Shown: piece after piece, positions 54,751-63,503 of the stretch | Layout of the letters: each line of letters begins with the position of its first letter | Position numbering within the stretch: the first letter of the stretch is position 1 | Assembly (NCBI GenBank): GCA_963848355.1 | Contig: CAWKDG010000012.1 | Coordinates: 1,178,001-1,242,000, forward strand | Origin: CAWKDG01 sp963848355 | GTDB taxonomy: Bacteria > Actinomycetota > Acidimicrobiia > Acidimicrobiales > UBA8190 | DNA length: 64,000 nucleotides | Reading direction: 5' to 3' | Translations under genes and position numbers: made by a program | Notes under the pieces: generated by a model | Seen by the model: only the letters and a program-made list of their open reading frames with translations | Databases searched by the model: none | Told to the model about the DNA's origin: nothing

Positions 54751-55461
54751 ATGACCACGCCCACGACCACAGGCCCGACGAACTCCGGCCCGACGACCCC
54801 CGGCCCGGCGCCGGATCCGGTCGACGCCCGGCCGCTGTTGCGGGGGTGGATCCACCTGGTGGCCGTCGTCGTGGCCCTGATCGCCGCTCCCTTCGTGGTG
54901 GCCCGGGCCCCGACAGCCGGAGCCGCCGCCGCCCTGGCCATCTACATGACGTCGATCGTGGCCCTCTTCGGGGTGAGCGCCGCCTTCCACCGCGTGCGGT
55001 GGTCCCCCGTGGCCCGCCGGCGGATGCGACGGGCCGACCACGCCACCATCTTCATCGCCATCGCCGGGACGAACACCGCCGTGGCCGGGTTGGCCCTGCG
55101 GGGCTGGGCCCAGGTCCTCATCCTGTGCCTGGTGTGGGGGGGCGCCGTCGTGGGGATCACGGTGCGCCAGGCGTGGCTCGATGCACCCAAGTGGGCGGTG
55201 GCCGTGCCCTACGTGGTCGTGGGCTGGTGCGCGCTCGTGGTGCTGCCGCAGCTGTTGCACGCGCTCGGCGGGGCCGGGTTCGGGTTGTTGGCCGCCGGTG
55301 GCGGCTTCTACACGGCGGGGGCCATCGTCTACTCGATGCGCAAGCCCGACCCCGTCCCCGGCGTCTTCGGCTACCACGAGGTCTTCCACGCCTGCACGGT
55401 GGTGGGGGCCACCTTGCACTTCGTCGTCATCGTCGCCTACGCGCTGCCACGGGCCAGATGA
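54751..55461 (+). CDS. hemolysin III family membrane protein (TrhA/PAQR-like)
   Basis: 236 residues with seven hydrophobic helices. Family motifs are SAAFHRVRW (Ser and His), RADHATIFIAIAGTNTAVAG and the C-terminal GYHEVFHACTVVGATLHF; these supply the conserved His/Asp metal site of the PAQR superfamily. The role in membrane homeostasis is known only for a few homologues. The start ATG 54751 gives a Thr/Pro-rich cytosolic tail of 34 residues; GTG 54724 is an alternative. The stop overlaps the next gene (ATGA). Confidence 0.88.
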   Translation: MTTPTTTGPTNSGPTTPGPAPDPVDARPLLRGWIHLVAVVVALIAAPFVVARAPTAGAAAALAIYMTSIVALFGVSAAFHRVRWSPVARRRMRRADHATIFIAIAGTNTAVAGLALRGWAQVLILCLVWGGAVVGITVRQAWLDAPKWAVAVPYVVVGWCALVVLPQLLHALGGAGFGLLAAGGGFYTAGAIVYSMRKPDPVPGVFGYHEVFHACTVVGATLHFVVIVAYALPRAR

Positions 55462-56357
55462 CGTACTCCATCGTGGCCCGCGATCCCGAGAGCGGCGAGC
55501 TCGGAGTGGCGGTTCAGACGTGTTGGTTCGCCGTCGGTGCCCTCGTCCCGTGGGCGGTGGCGGGGGTCGGGGCCGTGGCCACCCAGGCCATGGTCGACGT
55601 CTCCTACGGTCCGAAATGCCTCGAGAAGCTCGAGGGCGGTGCCGATGCCCGCCGGGCGCTCGACGAGGTGCGCGCCGACGACGACGGGTCGGCCGTCCGC
55701 CAGGTCGCCGTGGTCGACGGCGCCGGTGGTGTGAGTGCCTTCACCGGAGACCTGTGCGTCGACCACGCCGGGCACCGGGTGGGGACGCAGTACAGCGTCC
55801 AGGCCAACATGATGGCCAGCGCCGAGGTGTGGCCGGCCATGGCCGCCGCCTACGAGACGGGGACGGGGACGTTTCCCGAGCGTCTCCTGGGCGCGCTGCG
55901 GGCCGCCGAGAGCGTCGGCGGTGATGCCCGCGGCCGTATGTCGGCGGCCGTGCTCGTCGTCGACGGGCGTCGGCACGCCCACCCCTGGGAGGGCATCGTC
56001 GTCGATGTCCGGGTCGATTACGACGAGCAGCCGTTGGCTGCGATCGACCGCCTGCTAGGGGCCGCCGACGCCTTCGACCACTGCAATCGGGGGGAGGAGG
56101 CTCTCTTCGGAGGCGACCCGGCGGTGGCGCTACGCGAGGTCGAGCTGGCCCTCGAACGCCTGCCCGGTGACGAGAACGCCCGCTTCCTGCGCGCCGGGGC
56201 GCTGATCGCCTCCGGTCGACCCGACGCCGGCGTGCAGGCTCTGCGCGATCTCATCGCCGCCCGGCCGACATGGTCGGTGGTGGTGCGCAGCCTGGCCGCC
56301 ACCGGCCAGATGGCCCTGCCTCCGGGAGTCGCCCTGGAGGACATCGTCGCCCCCTGA
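55458..56357 (+). CDS. DUF1028 family Ntn-hydrolase-like protein
   Basis: 299 residues. Residues 1-210 are DUF1028: TYSIVARDPESGELGVAVQT at the N-terminus, where Thr2 would become the Ntn nucleophile after removal of Met, then AVGALVPWAVAGVGAVATQA, GTQYSVQANMM and HPWEGIVVDVRVDYD. The C-terminal 85 residues look like one or two TPR-like helical pairs (ALREVELALERLPGDENARF). The substrate is unknown. It is coupled to the hemolysin III gene by a four-base overlap. Confidence 0.85.
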   Translation: MTYSIVARDPESGELGVAVQTCWFAVGALVPWAVAGVGAVATQAMVDVSYGPKCLEKLEGGADARRALDEVRADDDGSAVRQVAVVDGAGGVSAFTGDLCVDHAGHRVGTQYSVQANMMASAEVWPAMAAAYETGTGTFPERLLGALRAAESVGGDARGRMSAAVLVVDGRRHAHPWEGIVVDVRVDYDEQPLAAIDRLLGAADAFDHCNRGEEALFGGDPAVALREVELALERLPGDENARFLRAGALIASGRPDAGVQALRDLIAARPTWSVVVRSLAATGQMALPPGVALEDIVAP

Positions 56358-56373
56358 GATCGATCCCCCGAGG

Positions 56374-57141
56374 TCAGTCCCGGGCGGCGATGTCGAACGC
56401 CCACCACTGGATCGTCCGCTCGAGGGCCACGGGTCGGTCGAGCGGCCACCCGGTGTCGGACGCCCACCGTCGCACGCGGGCCACCCCGGCGGTGATCTGG
56501 GCCCTGCTCAGTGTCCACGTCCAGGCATGGCGCTGGGCCTCCCAGTCGTCGAGGTCCTGGGCCAGTGTCCGTTCCACGATCATCGTCAACGGCGCCAGCG
56601 CCCGGCACCGCGCCCGCCCTTCCAGGTGGTGCATCAGAGGTCCGGGAACGGACAGGCCCGGACGCAGGCGGACGATGCCGATCTCCTGCAGGACCACGCC
56701 CGTCGGTTCGTGCCAGGGTGCCGCGGGAGCGCCACCGAAGTCCACGAGGAAGACGCCTCCGGGCGCCAACACCCTCACCGCCTCGTCGACGAGGGCGCGC
56801 CAGTCGGTGACGAGGTGCAGGACGTGGCTGGCCAACACGGCTTCGAAGACACCGGGCGCGCACGGCAGGGCGGCGACGTCGCCCACGCAGAGCGGAAAGG
56901 GTCGTCGGCCGCCGGCGTTGTCGACCAGGCGCTGCAGCATCTTCGGGGCGATGTCGATGCCCACGAGGGGCACACCTGCGGCCACCAGGGGGAGGGCGAT
57001 ACGGCCTGTCCCGACACCGATCTCCAGACAGGTGCGGCGCGGGGCGAGCTCGGCGACGAGCATCGACGTCAGCTCGGCGTGGACATCGGACGGCAGGGCA
57101 CGCGTGGCGTCGTAGTAGTCCGCCGCGCGGTCGAACGACAT
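56374..57141 (-). CDS. class I SAM-dependent methyltransferase
   Basis: 255 residues. N-terminal FDRAADYYDATRALP, motif I CLEIGVGTGRIALPLVAAG, post-I LVGIDIAPKMLQRLVDNAGG, FEAVLASHVLHLVTDWRAL and VRVLAPGGVFLVDFGG are all typical of the UbiE/Methyltransf_11 group. The C-terminal part (WEAQRHAWTWTLSRAQITAG) matches related actinobacterial methyltransferases. ATG 57141 is preferred over GTG 57150. It converges on DUF1028. Substrate unknown. Confidence 0.88.
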   Translation of the reverse strand: MSFDRAADYYDATRALPSDVHAELTSMLVAELAPRRTCLEIGVGTGRIALPLVAAGVPLVGIDIAPKMLQRLVDNAGGRRPFPLCVGDVAALPCAPGVFEAVLASHVLHLVTDWRALVDEAVRVLAPGGVFLVDFGGAPAAPWHEPTGVVLQEIGIVRLRPGLSVPGPLMHHLEGRARCRALAPLTMIVERTLAQDLDDWEAQRHAWTWTLSRAQITAGVARVRRWASDTGWPLDRPVALERTIQWWAFDIAARD

Positions 57142-57236
57142 CGCCGTCACCGGTGCAGGATAGGCCCGGCGCAGGAGAGGCGGTCACGCTCCGTGAAGGA
57201 CCTCAACCGGCACCGCCCCGGCGCCGAAGAGGAACC

Positions 57237-57341
57237 ATGCATGGTGCCTGGGCGTTCGACCTTCTGCTTCTCGTCTTCACCGGAGTCGTCACCGTGGTGG
57301 CCTTCCGCCAGATCAGCGTGGAGCGCGACGAGAACGACTGA
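57237..57341 (+). CDS. 34-residue single-pass membrane microprotein
   Basis: The frame encodes MHGAWAFDLLLLVFTGVVTV then VAFRQISVERDEND: one hydrophobic helix with a charged C-terminal tail. AGAGG lies at 57228-57232, four bases before the ATG. Codon third positions are G/C rich. It ends nine bases before the convergent MMPL stop. Function unknown; too short for a family call. Confidence 0.5.
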   Translation: MHGAWAFDLLLLVFTGVVTVVAFRQISVERDEND

Positions 57342-57349
57342 GCAGTGTT

Positions 57350-59662
57350 TCAGTCCTCCGACGCAGAAGGCGCGGCACCGTCGTCGCCGACCGGATGCCG
57401 GCCCATGGGCGACGGCCACCAGTTCCACCGCCCGAGCAGTGAGACCGTCGACGGCACGAGGACGGTCCGCACCACGAACGTGTCGAGCAGGATCCCGACA
57501 GCGAGGCCGAAACCGATCTGGCGGACCTGACTGTTGCCCGGGCCGCTCCCGCCGACCACGGCCAGGACGGCGAACGTCCCCGCCAGAACGAGACCGGCGG
57601 ACGTCACCGTCGGCCCGGTGGCGCCGACGGCGCGGACCACTGCCTGGCGCAGCGGTCGCTTCCGCGCTTCCTCACGGATCCGCGTCATGACGAGGATGTT
57701 GTAATCCTCGCCCAGAGCGAGCAGGAAGATGAACATCAAGAAGGGTAAGAGGAAGACGATCCCCCCCGATCCCCCGAGCTTGATGAACACGATCACCGAC
57801 ACGCCGAGCGATGCCAGGTACGAGAGCACGACGCTCAGGATCAGATAGACGGGAGCGACGAGGCTGCGCAGCACCAGGGCCAGCACGATGCCGATGGCCA
57901 GCACGGCGACGGGGACGATCTTGCGGAGATCGCCGTCGGAGATGTGGCTCACGTCGTAAAGGGCGGGCGCCTCGCCGGCCACCCCTGATGCGCTCGCACC
58001 CACCAGGTGGGCCACCCGGGCCACGTCGGCCCGGATGCCGGGCACGGCGTTCAGAGCGGTGGTGGAACCGGGGTCTCCGGCCCGCAGGCCGGCCTCCCAC
58101 TGGACGGTGAGACCGTCGGGGCTGATGTAGCGGGCCGTGGCCAGATAGGCGGCGTAGAGGGCGGGCGCGATGGTGGTGCCGGCCGGGCTGAGGCGGTTGG
58201 AGTCCACCAGGGTCCGGGCCGCCGGCAGCTCGCCGTGCAGGGTCAGGAGCTCGGTCGGGGTGATGGCCGCGCCGTTCGGGTCGAGGGGGCCGGCCAGCTG
58301 GGTGAAGTCCCCGGAGTCGCGCAGGTAGCCGGTGGCGGCGGCGAGGACCGACGGTCCCTGCCAGACCGACGAGGGGAAGCGCATGACGAGGTTCGTCGGG
58401 TTGGTGCTGGCCTGGGGGAAGTAGCGGGTGAGGGCGGCGTTGCCGAGGGCGGCATCGGTACCGGCGGGAGCCGCCACCTGCCCACCGAACCCACCGGGCT
58501 TGAAGCCGGTGGCGAAGGCGGCCAGGATCCCGAAGACGACGACGCCGATGACCAGGGTCACCACCGGGCGCTGGACCAACCGTCCGGCGATCTGGCCCCA
58601 GACGCCGTCGGCGTGGGGGCGCGGCATCGTCTTCGACGGCCAGAAGAGCGCACGCCCGAGAACGGTGAGCAGCGCCGGCAGGAAGGTGAGGCCGGCACCG
58701 AGCATCACGACGATGCCGATGGCCAGAGGGATCCCGAGGTCGTGGTAGATGCCGAAGGTGGCCAGGGTGAGGCTCAGCAGGGCCACCACGACGGTGCCGG
58801 CCGAGGCCGTGATGGATTCACCGACACGGCTGACGGCGGTGGCCACCGCCTCCCTGGGGGGGCGCCCATCGAGCAGCTCCTCGCGCACGCGGAAGACGAG
58901 GAAGAGCCCGTAGTCGGTCCCCGCCCCCAGGATGAGCACGACGAGGAGGATCTGGGTGAAGAAGGAGATCTTGAGGCCGTGGGACCCGAGCGCGCCGATG
59001 AACGATCCCGACAGGCCGAGGACGAGAACGGCGGGGAGCAGCGTGGCGAACGGCGCCAGCAGGGAACGGAAGATGATGAGGAGGAGCACGATGATGAACA
59101 GGATGGAGAAGACCTCGATCAGGTTCCCCTGCTTGTTCGACTTCTCGTTGGTGGCGACGTTGGTGACGATCTCACCGGCCAGGTGCACGTGGAGGTCGGC
59201 GGGGAGCCCGGCCCGGGCGATGGCCGCCTGCAGGCCGTCGACGAGGACCTTGGGGCCGGTGGGGCCGAAGGGCTGCGTGGTCGACGTGGCCAGCAGCTCC
59301 GAGGCGTCGCGCTGCGCCGACTCGGCCAGGAAGCGGACGCTCGTGACCGTCGGGACCTTCTTCAGGTCGGTGGCCAACGTGTGCAGCGCCGCCTGATCGG
59401 CGGCCGAGAGCGTCGGGGCCGACGTCACCGCCACCACCGGGATCTGGGACTGGCTGCTGGAGCCGATGAGGGGCTGGGCCAGCACGGCGGCCTGGTTGCT
59501 GGGCGCGCTGGATGGCAGGAACTGACTGTTGTCGTTGTTCACCTGGCTGCCGAGCGAGGGCAGGGCGTGGACGGCGATCACCGTGCCGATCACCCAGGCC
59601 ACGATGATCAGCCAGCGGAAGCGGACGACCCCCCTGCCCAGTGCTGCAAACGCGCGGTTCAT
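57350..59662 (-). CDS. MMPL/RND family transporter
   Basis: 770 residues with twelve membrane helices in two halves, each with a large external loop: the MMPL architecture. TM1 is RFRWLIIVAWVIGTVIAVHA. The proton-relay region of the first half is LVVLILGAGTDYGLFLVFRV (GTDY) and of the second half FLMFIFLLALGEDYNILVMT (GEDY). These proteins export lipids or hydrophobic compounds, using the proton gradient. The ATG at 59662 is chosen where homology starts; upstream in-frame sequence is Arg/Pro rich. The lipid cargo cannot be inferred. Confidence 0.93.
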   Translation of the reverse strand: MNRAFAALGRGVVRFRWLIIVAWVIGTVIAVHALPSLGSQVNNDNSQFLPSSAPSNQAAVLAQPLIGSSSQSQIPVVAVTSAPTLSAADQAALHTLATDLKKVPTVTSVRFLAESAQRDASELLATSTTQPFGPTGPKVLVDGLQAAIARAGLPADLHVHLAGEIVTNVATNEKSNKQGNLIEVFSILFIIVLLLIIFRSLLAPFATLLPAVLVLGLSGSFIGALGSHGLKISFFTQILLVVLILGAGTDYGLFLVFRVREELLDGRPPREAVATAVSRVGESITASAGTVVVALLSLTLATFGIYHDLGIPLAIGIVVMLGAGLTFLPALLTVLGRALFWPSKTMPRPHADGVWGQIAGRLVQRPVVTLVIGVVVFGILAAFATGFKPGGFGGQVAAPAGTDAALGNAALTRYFPQASTNPTNLVMRFPSSVWQGPSVLAAATGYLRDSGDFTQLAGPLDPNGAAITPTELLTLHGELPAARTLVDSNRLSPAGTTIAPALYAAYLATARYISPDGLTVQWEAGLRAGDPGSTTALNAVPGIRADVARVAHLVGASASGVAGEAPALYDVSHISDGDLRKIVPVAVLAIGIVLALVLRSLVAPVYLILSVVLSYLASLGVSVIVFIKLGGSGGIVFLLPFLMFIFLLALGEDYNILVMTRIREEARKRPLRQAVVRAVGATGPTVTSAGLVLAGTFAVLAVVGGSGPGNSQVRQIGFGLAVGILLDTFVVRTVLVPSTVSLLGRWNWWPSPMGRHPVGDDGAAPSASED

Positions 59663-59807
59663 CGACGGGCCCGAAGGCGGGAGCAGTGCAAGTCCCGGAC
59701 GATAGCAAGCACCTCCGGTCGCCAGGACGCACCGACGCTTGAAATTTCGCCGCCGACCCCGACCGGTGGCGGCGTCGGTGCCGGGGGGCGCCGCCCGACT
59801 GGGCACA

Positions 59808-60311
59808 ATGCACAATGGACGGGTGGCGCCCGACGACGAACGACACACGGGTCCACCGGGGGGCGGGCCGGGACCCGTCACGGTGCGCAGGGCGACGGGC
59901 GCCGATGTCGACGAGGTCCTGAGCGTCTGGGCCGGCGCCGGGGCCCACCCGACGTCGACCGATGACGCCGTGTCGGTGGGCGCACTGGTGGCGCGCGATC
60001 CGGGCGCCCTGCTCGTCGCCGAGATCGGCGGCCGCATCGTGGGCACCCTGATGGCCACCTGGGACGGCTGGCGAGGCAACATGTACCGGCTGGCCGTGCT
60101 GCCCGACGTCCGCCGACGCGGGATCGCCTCCCTCCTGGTGCACGAGGGGGAGGGTCGGCTGCGGGCGCTCGGCTGCCGCCGGATCACGGCGCTCGTGCTC
60201 GACGTCGACGCCCACGCCGCCGACTTCTGGACCGGGGTGGACTATGTCACCTACCCGATGACGCGCTACGTCCACAGCCTCGAACCGCACCGGGCGACAG
60301 AGCGGGACTGA
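59808..60311 (+). CDS. GNAT family N-acetyltransferase
   Basis: About 167 residues. After a short disordered start (PPGGGPGP) the GNAT fold begins TVRRATGADVDEVLSVWAGA. The acetyl-CoA-binding beta4-alpha3 region is RLAVLPDVRRRGIASLLVHE, with the R/QxxGxG/A pattern as RRRGIA. The C-terminal strand is ITALVLDVDAHAADFWTGVD, then YVTYPMTRYVH. This resembles RimI-like and small-molecule acetyltransferases; the substrate is unknown. ATG 59808 or GTG 59823 may be the start. Divergent from the MMPL gene. Confidence 0.85.
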   Translation: MHNGRVAPDDERHTGPPGGGPGPVTVRRATGADVDEVLSVWAGAGAHPTSTDDAVSVGALVARDPGALLVAEIGGRIVGTLMATWDGWRGNMYRLAVLPDVRRRGIASLLVHEGEGRLRALGCRRITALVLDVDAHAADFWTGVDYVTYPMTRYVHSLEPHRATERD

Positions 60312-60389
60312 GGCGACGGACGCCCCAAGTGGGTGCCTGATCGGCCCCGCGCTAACGTCGCGGCCGATCGGTGAGGGGAGGTGACGTTG

Positions 60390-60818
60390 GTGGACGCCGA
60401 CGTGCGGTGGCTGCTCGACCGGGCTCAGATCCGCGAGCTGACGGCCCGCTACAACCGCTGCTTCGACGACGGCGACCCCGACGGGTTCGCCGCCACCTTC
60501 ACCGAGGACGGCGCCATGGAGGTCGACGGGACCTTTCGCGTCGACGGACGAGCGGCGCTGGCCGAGATGGTCCGCCACACCCCCTACGGCGTGGTCCACG
60601 TCACGGTGGACGCCACCGTCGAGGTCGACGGCGACCACGCCGTCCAGGACGTGAAGCTCCTCGTGCTGGCGCGGCCCGCGGCCGACGCCGCGCCCGAGAC
60701 CCGGCGCACGAAGGTGACGAACTCCGGCCGCTATCACGACGAGCTGGTCCGGACACCCGACGGATGGCGCTTCACCCACCGCACCGCCTTCCTCGACAGC
60801 GGCGTCGGAGGATCGTGA
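60390..60818 (+). CDS. nuclear transport factor 2-like (SnoaL_4) protein
   Basis: 142 residues with the cone-shaped NTF2 fold: DRAQIRELTARYNRCFDDGD, FAATFTEDGAMEVDGTFRVD and the closing GRYHDELVRTPDGWRFTHRT. Members act as ketosteroid isomerases, ring-hydroxylating dioxygenase beta-like proteins or dehydratases; catalytic residues here are not diagnostic. GTG 60390 is chosen because GGGGAGG (60375-60381) is eight bases upstream, whereas GTG 60381 touches it. The CoA ligase follows four bases after the stop, so a role in the same degradation route is likely. Confidence 0.8.
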   Translation: MDADVRWLLDRAQIRELTARYNRCFDDGDPDGFAATFTEDGAMEVDGTFRVDGRAALAEMVRHTPYGVVHVTVDATVEVDGDHAVQDVKLLVLARPAADAAPETRRTKVTNSGRYHDELVRTPDGWRFTHRTAFLDSGVGGS

Positions 60819-60822
60819 CCCC

Positions 60823-62343
60823 GTGACCGTCACGCTGCTCACCGACCATCTGCGGGCCATGGCCGGGGCCTTTCCCGAGAAGATCGGCTACCGGGTGATC
60901 GACGCCGGCGAGATGACCTTCGGCCAGTGGGAGGCGGAGTCGAACCGCCTGGCCCGGGGGCTCGTCGACCGGGGGGTGGGCAAGGGCGACCGGGTGGCGC
61001 TCTACCTGAAGGCCGAGGAGGCCTTGCGCTTCATGGTGGCCTACGCGGCGGTCCACAAGGCCGGAGCCGTGGCCGTCCCCACCAACATCCGTCTCACCGA
61101 CAGCGAGCTCGGGCACCTCCTCGGGCACGCCGAGGTGAAGGTGGTGCTCACCGACGCCGAACTGTCGGCCGCCGCCGGGCGCGTGACGGCCGGCCTCGAG
61201 AGCGTCTCCGCCATCCTCACCGCGCCCGCCGGCGGCGCCGGCGCACCGTGGTCGTGGGGTGACGCCGGCGGCGACGACGAGACCGAGTTCCAGGTGGCGG
61301 TGGACTCCGAGGACCTGGCCGACATCCTCTACACGTCGGGGACGACGGGACTGCCGAAGGGGGTGGCCATCCGCCACCGCAACGTCGCCCTCATCCCCGG
61401 GGCGCCGAACCCCAGTTATTCGGGGAACATCTGGCTGCACGCCAGCCCTCTGTTCACCTTCGCCGGGATCGGATTCATCTACAACCCGATGCAGCTGGGG
61501 CTGATGGGGGTCTACCAGCCCCGGTTCGACGCCGGACGGTGGCTCCAGATCGTGAACGACCTGAAGCCGCAGTTCGTCTTCCTGGTGCCGGCGATGGCCC
61601 AGCTCATCGTGACGCACGAGGCCTTCGCCACGGCCGAGCTGGCCTCGATCCAGATCTGCGCCGTCGGCTCGTCGCCGTTGGCGCCCTCCACCCTGCGGGC
61701 CCTGCAGGAGCGGATGCCCGAGGCGGCGGTGTCCAACTCCTACGGGATGACCGAGGCCGGACCCGCCTTCTGCTCGATGCCCAAGGGCGAGGCGCTGAAG
61801 AGGATCGGGTCGGTGGGCCAACCGATGCCACCGCTCGAGGTGAGGATCCTCGACGACGACGGGAAAGAGGTCGGACGGGGCGAGATCGGCGAGGCCGTCC
61901 TGCGGATGGAGGGCCGCCAGCGCGAGTACTACCGCAACCCCGAGGCGACCGCCGGGACGTGGGTCGACGGATGGCTCCACTCCGGGGACCTGGCCCGGAT
62001 CGACGAGGACGGCTACCTCTACATCGTGGGCCGGAAGAAGGACGTCATCATCCGCGGCGGGAACAACATCCACGCCGTCGACATCGAGGCCGTCCTCCTC
62101 GACCACCCGGACGTGATCGAGGCCGGCGTGGTGGGGATCCCCCACGACGTCCTCGGCGAGGACGTGGCCGCCGTCGTGGTCCGGGCGGCGACGTCGGCCG
62201 TCACGGCCGACGAGCTGCGCGCCCACTGCGCCCGGAGACTGGCCGACTACAAGGTCCCCCGCCGGATCGAGTTCGCCGACGAGCTCCCGCGCAACGCCAC
62301 CGGGAAGATCCTGAAGGACAAGCTCCGGCTGTCGCTCGACTGA
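60823..62343 (+). CDS. fatty-acid/steroid-acid CoA ligase (FadD-like)
   Basis: 506 residues. ANL superfamily motifs: A3/P-loop LYTSGTTGLPKGVAIRHRNV, A5 VSNSYGMTEAGP, A7 GWLHSGDLARIDEDGY, A8 hinge RKKDVIIRGGNNIHAVDIEA and A10 NATGKILKDKL with the catalytic Lys. It makes acyl-CoA from a carboxylic acid with ATP. The neighbouring NTF2-like protein, acyl-CoA dehydrogenase and thiolase suggest a beta-oxidation type route, perhaps of a cyclic or branched acid. GTG 60823. The convergent dehydrogenase starts its stop one base after this gene ends. Confidence 0.93.
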   Translation: MTVTLLTDHLRAMAGAFPEKIGYRVIDAGEMTFGQWEAESNRLARGLVDRGVGKGDRVALYLKAEEALRFMVAYAAVHKAGAVAVPTNIRLTDSELGHLLGHAEVKVVLTDAELSAAAGRVTAGLESVSAILTAPAGGAGAPWSWGDAGGDDETEFQVAVDSEDLADILYTSGTTGLPKGVAIRHRNVALIPGAPNPSYSGNIWLHASPLFTFAGIGFIYNPMQLGLMGVYQPRFDAGRWLQIVNDLKPQFVFLVPAMAQLIVTHEAFATAELASIQICAVGSSPLAPSTLRALQERMPEAAVSNSYGMTEAGPAFCSMPKGEALKRIGSVGQPMPPLEVRILDDDGKEVGRGEIGEAVLRMEGRQREYYRNPEATAGTWVDGWLHSGDLARIDEDGYLYIVGRKKDVIIRGGNNIHAVDIEAVLLDHPDVIEAGVVGIPHDVLGEDVAAVVVRAATSAVTADELRAHCARRLADYKVPRRIEFADELPRNATGKILKDKLRLSLD

Positions 62344-62344
62344 C

Positions 62345-63481
62345 TCAGCCGGCCGACGACCAGACCGACGACGTCGACGGTTGTCCGACCGGGCCCAGGA
62401 TGAGGTCGGCCAGACGTTGCCGCTGGTAGCCCTGGGCGCCGAAGAGGACGTCGTCCTGCTTGGCCCGCCGGTAGAGGAGGTGGGCGTCGATGTCCCAGGT
62501 GAAGCCGATCCCGCCGTGGACCTGGATGCACTCGGCCGTCACGAAGTCGGCCGCCTCGGCCACGAAGCCCTTGCACATGGCGGCCGCCTTCTGACGCTCG
62601 GGGTCGTCGACGTCGGACGTCCACGCCGCGTAGTGGGTCCCGACGCGGGCCAGCTCCAGGCGGTGGAGCATGTCGGCGGCCTTGTGCTTGATGACCTGGA
62701 AGGTGGCGATGGGCCGGTCGAATTGGACGCGGACCTTGGCGTACTCGACGGCCAGGTCGAGGGCCCGCTGCGACGTCCCCACCAGCTCGGCGCACAGCGC
62801 CACCGAGAGGTCGTCGAGGACCCGGGTCCACAACGCCGTGTGGTCACCGGGAGGTCCGACCCGTCGGGCCCGGCGCCCGTCGAGGGCCAGGCGCGCCACC
62901 TTGCGGGTGACGTCGAGGGCGGGGACGGTCTTCCCGACGGGGGCGTCGAGCAGGAACGTGCCCAACCCCGTCTCGTCGACGGCCACCACCAGGGCCCAGT
63001 CGGCCGTGGCCCCGTCGAGGACGAGGGGCTTGGTCCCGCTCAGCACGACCTCCCCGTCGGTGGCCGGGGTGGCCCGAGCGGCGATGGCGGCCAGCGGGGC
63101 GCCGTGGCCGGGCTCCTCGAGGGCGACCGTCCCCCGGCGGCGGCCGGCGGCGAGGTCGGCCAGGAGGTCGTCGGCCCCGAGACGGACGGCGGCCAGGGTG
63201 GCGAGGACGGCCGAGGAGAGGAAGGGGCCGGGGAAGGGCAGCGCGCCGAGCTCCTCCTGGAGGACGACGAGGTCGAGGAGGCCGAGGCCGAGGCCGCCGG
63301 CTGACTCGGGGACGAGGACACCGAGCCAGCCGAGCTCGGCCATGGTCTCCCACAGCGCCGGGGTCACCCCGACGGGGTCATCGATCATGGCCCGGACGTA
63401 GGCCGACGGAGCTTCGGCCGCCAATGTGGTGCGGACGGCCTGACGGAAGTCGTCCTGCTCGGCCGAGAAGGTGAAGTCCAT
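62345..63481 (-). CDS. acyl-CoA dehydrogenase family protein, likely subunit of a heteromeric FadE
   Basis: 378 residues. N-terminal FTFSAEQDDFRQAVRTTLAA, then ELGWLGVLVPESAGGLGLGL and GTSQRALDLAVEYAKVRVQF and FDRPIATFQVIKHKAADMLH. The end, VHGGIGFTWDIDAHLLYRRA followed by KQDDVLFG, is typical of the actinobacterial FadE partners that work as heterotetramers in sterol and cyclic-acid degradation. In such pairs one subunit lacks the catalytic Glu; no partner gene lies in the window. ATG 63481. The thiolase gene lies 22 bases upstream on the same strand. Confidence 0.9.
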   Translation of the reverse strand: MDFTFSAEQDDFRQAVRTTLAAEAPSAYVRAMIDDPVGVTPALWETMAELGWLGVLVPESAGGLGLGLLDLVVLQEELGALPFPGPFLSSAVLATLAAVRLGADDLLADLAAGRRRGTVALEEPGHGAPLAAIAARATPATDGEVVLSGTKPLVLDGATADWALVVAVDETGLGTFLLDAPVGKTVPALDVTRKVARLALDGRRARRVGPPGDHTALWTRVLDDLSVALCAELVGTSQRALDLAVEYAKVRVQFDRPIATFQVIKHKAADMLHRLELARVGTHYAAWTSDVDDPERQKAAAMCKGFVAEAADFVTAECIQVHGGIGFTWDIDAHLLYRRAKQDDVLFGAQGYQRQRLADLILGPVGQPSTSSVWSSAG

Positions 63482-63503
63482 CGTCGTCGTCCGGCGCCGG
63501 GCG

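Noticed and set aside
57350..60187. Long N-terminal extension of the MMPL frame to 60187
   Set aside because: The added 175 residues are Arg/Pro/Ser rich, run antisense to the GNAT gene, and precede the natural N-terminus MNRAFAALGRGVVRFRW.
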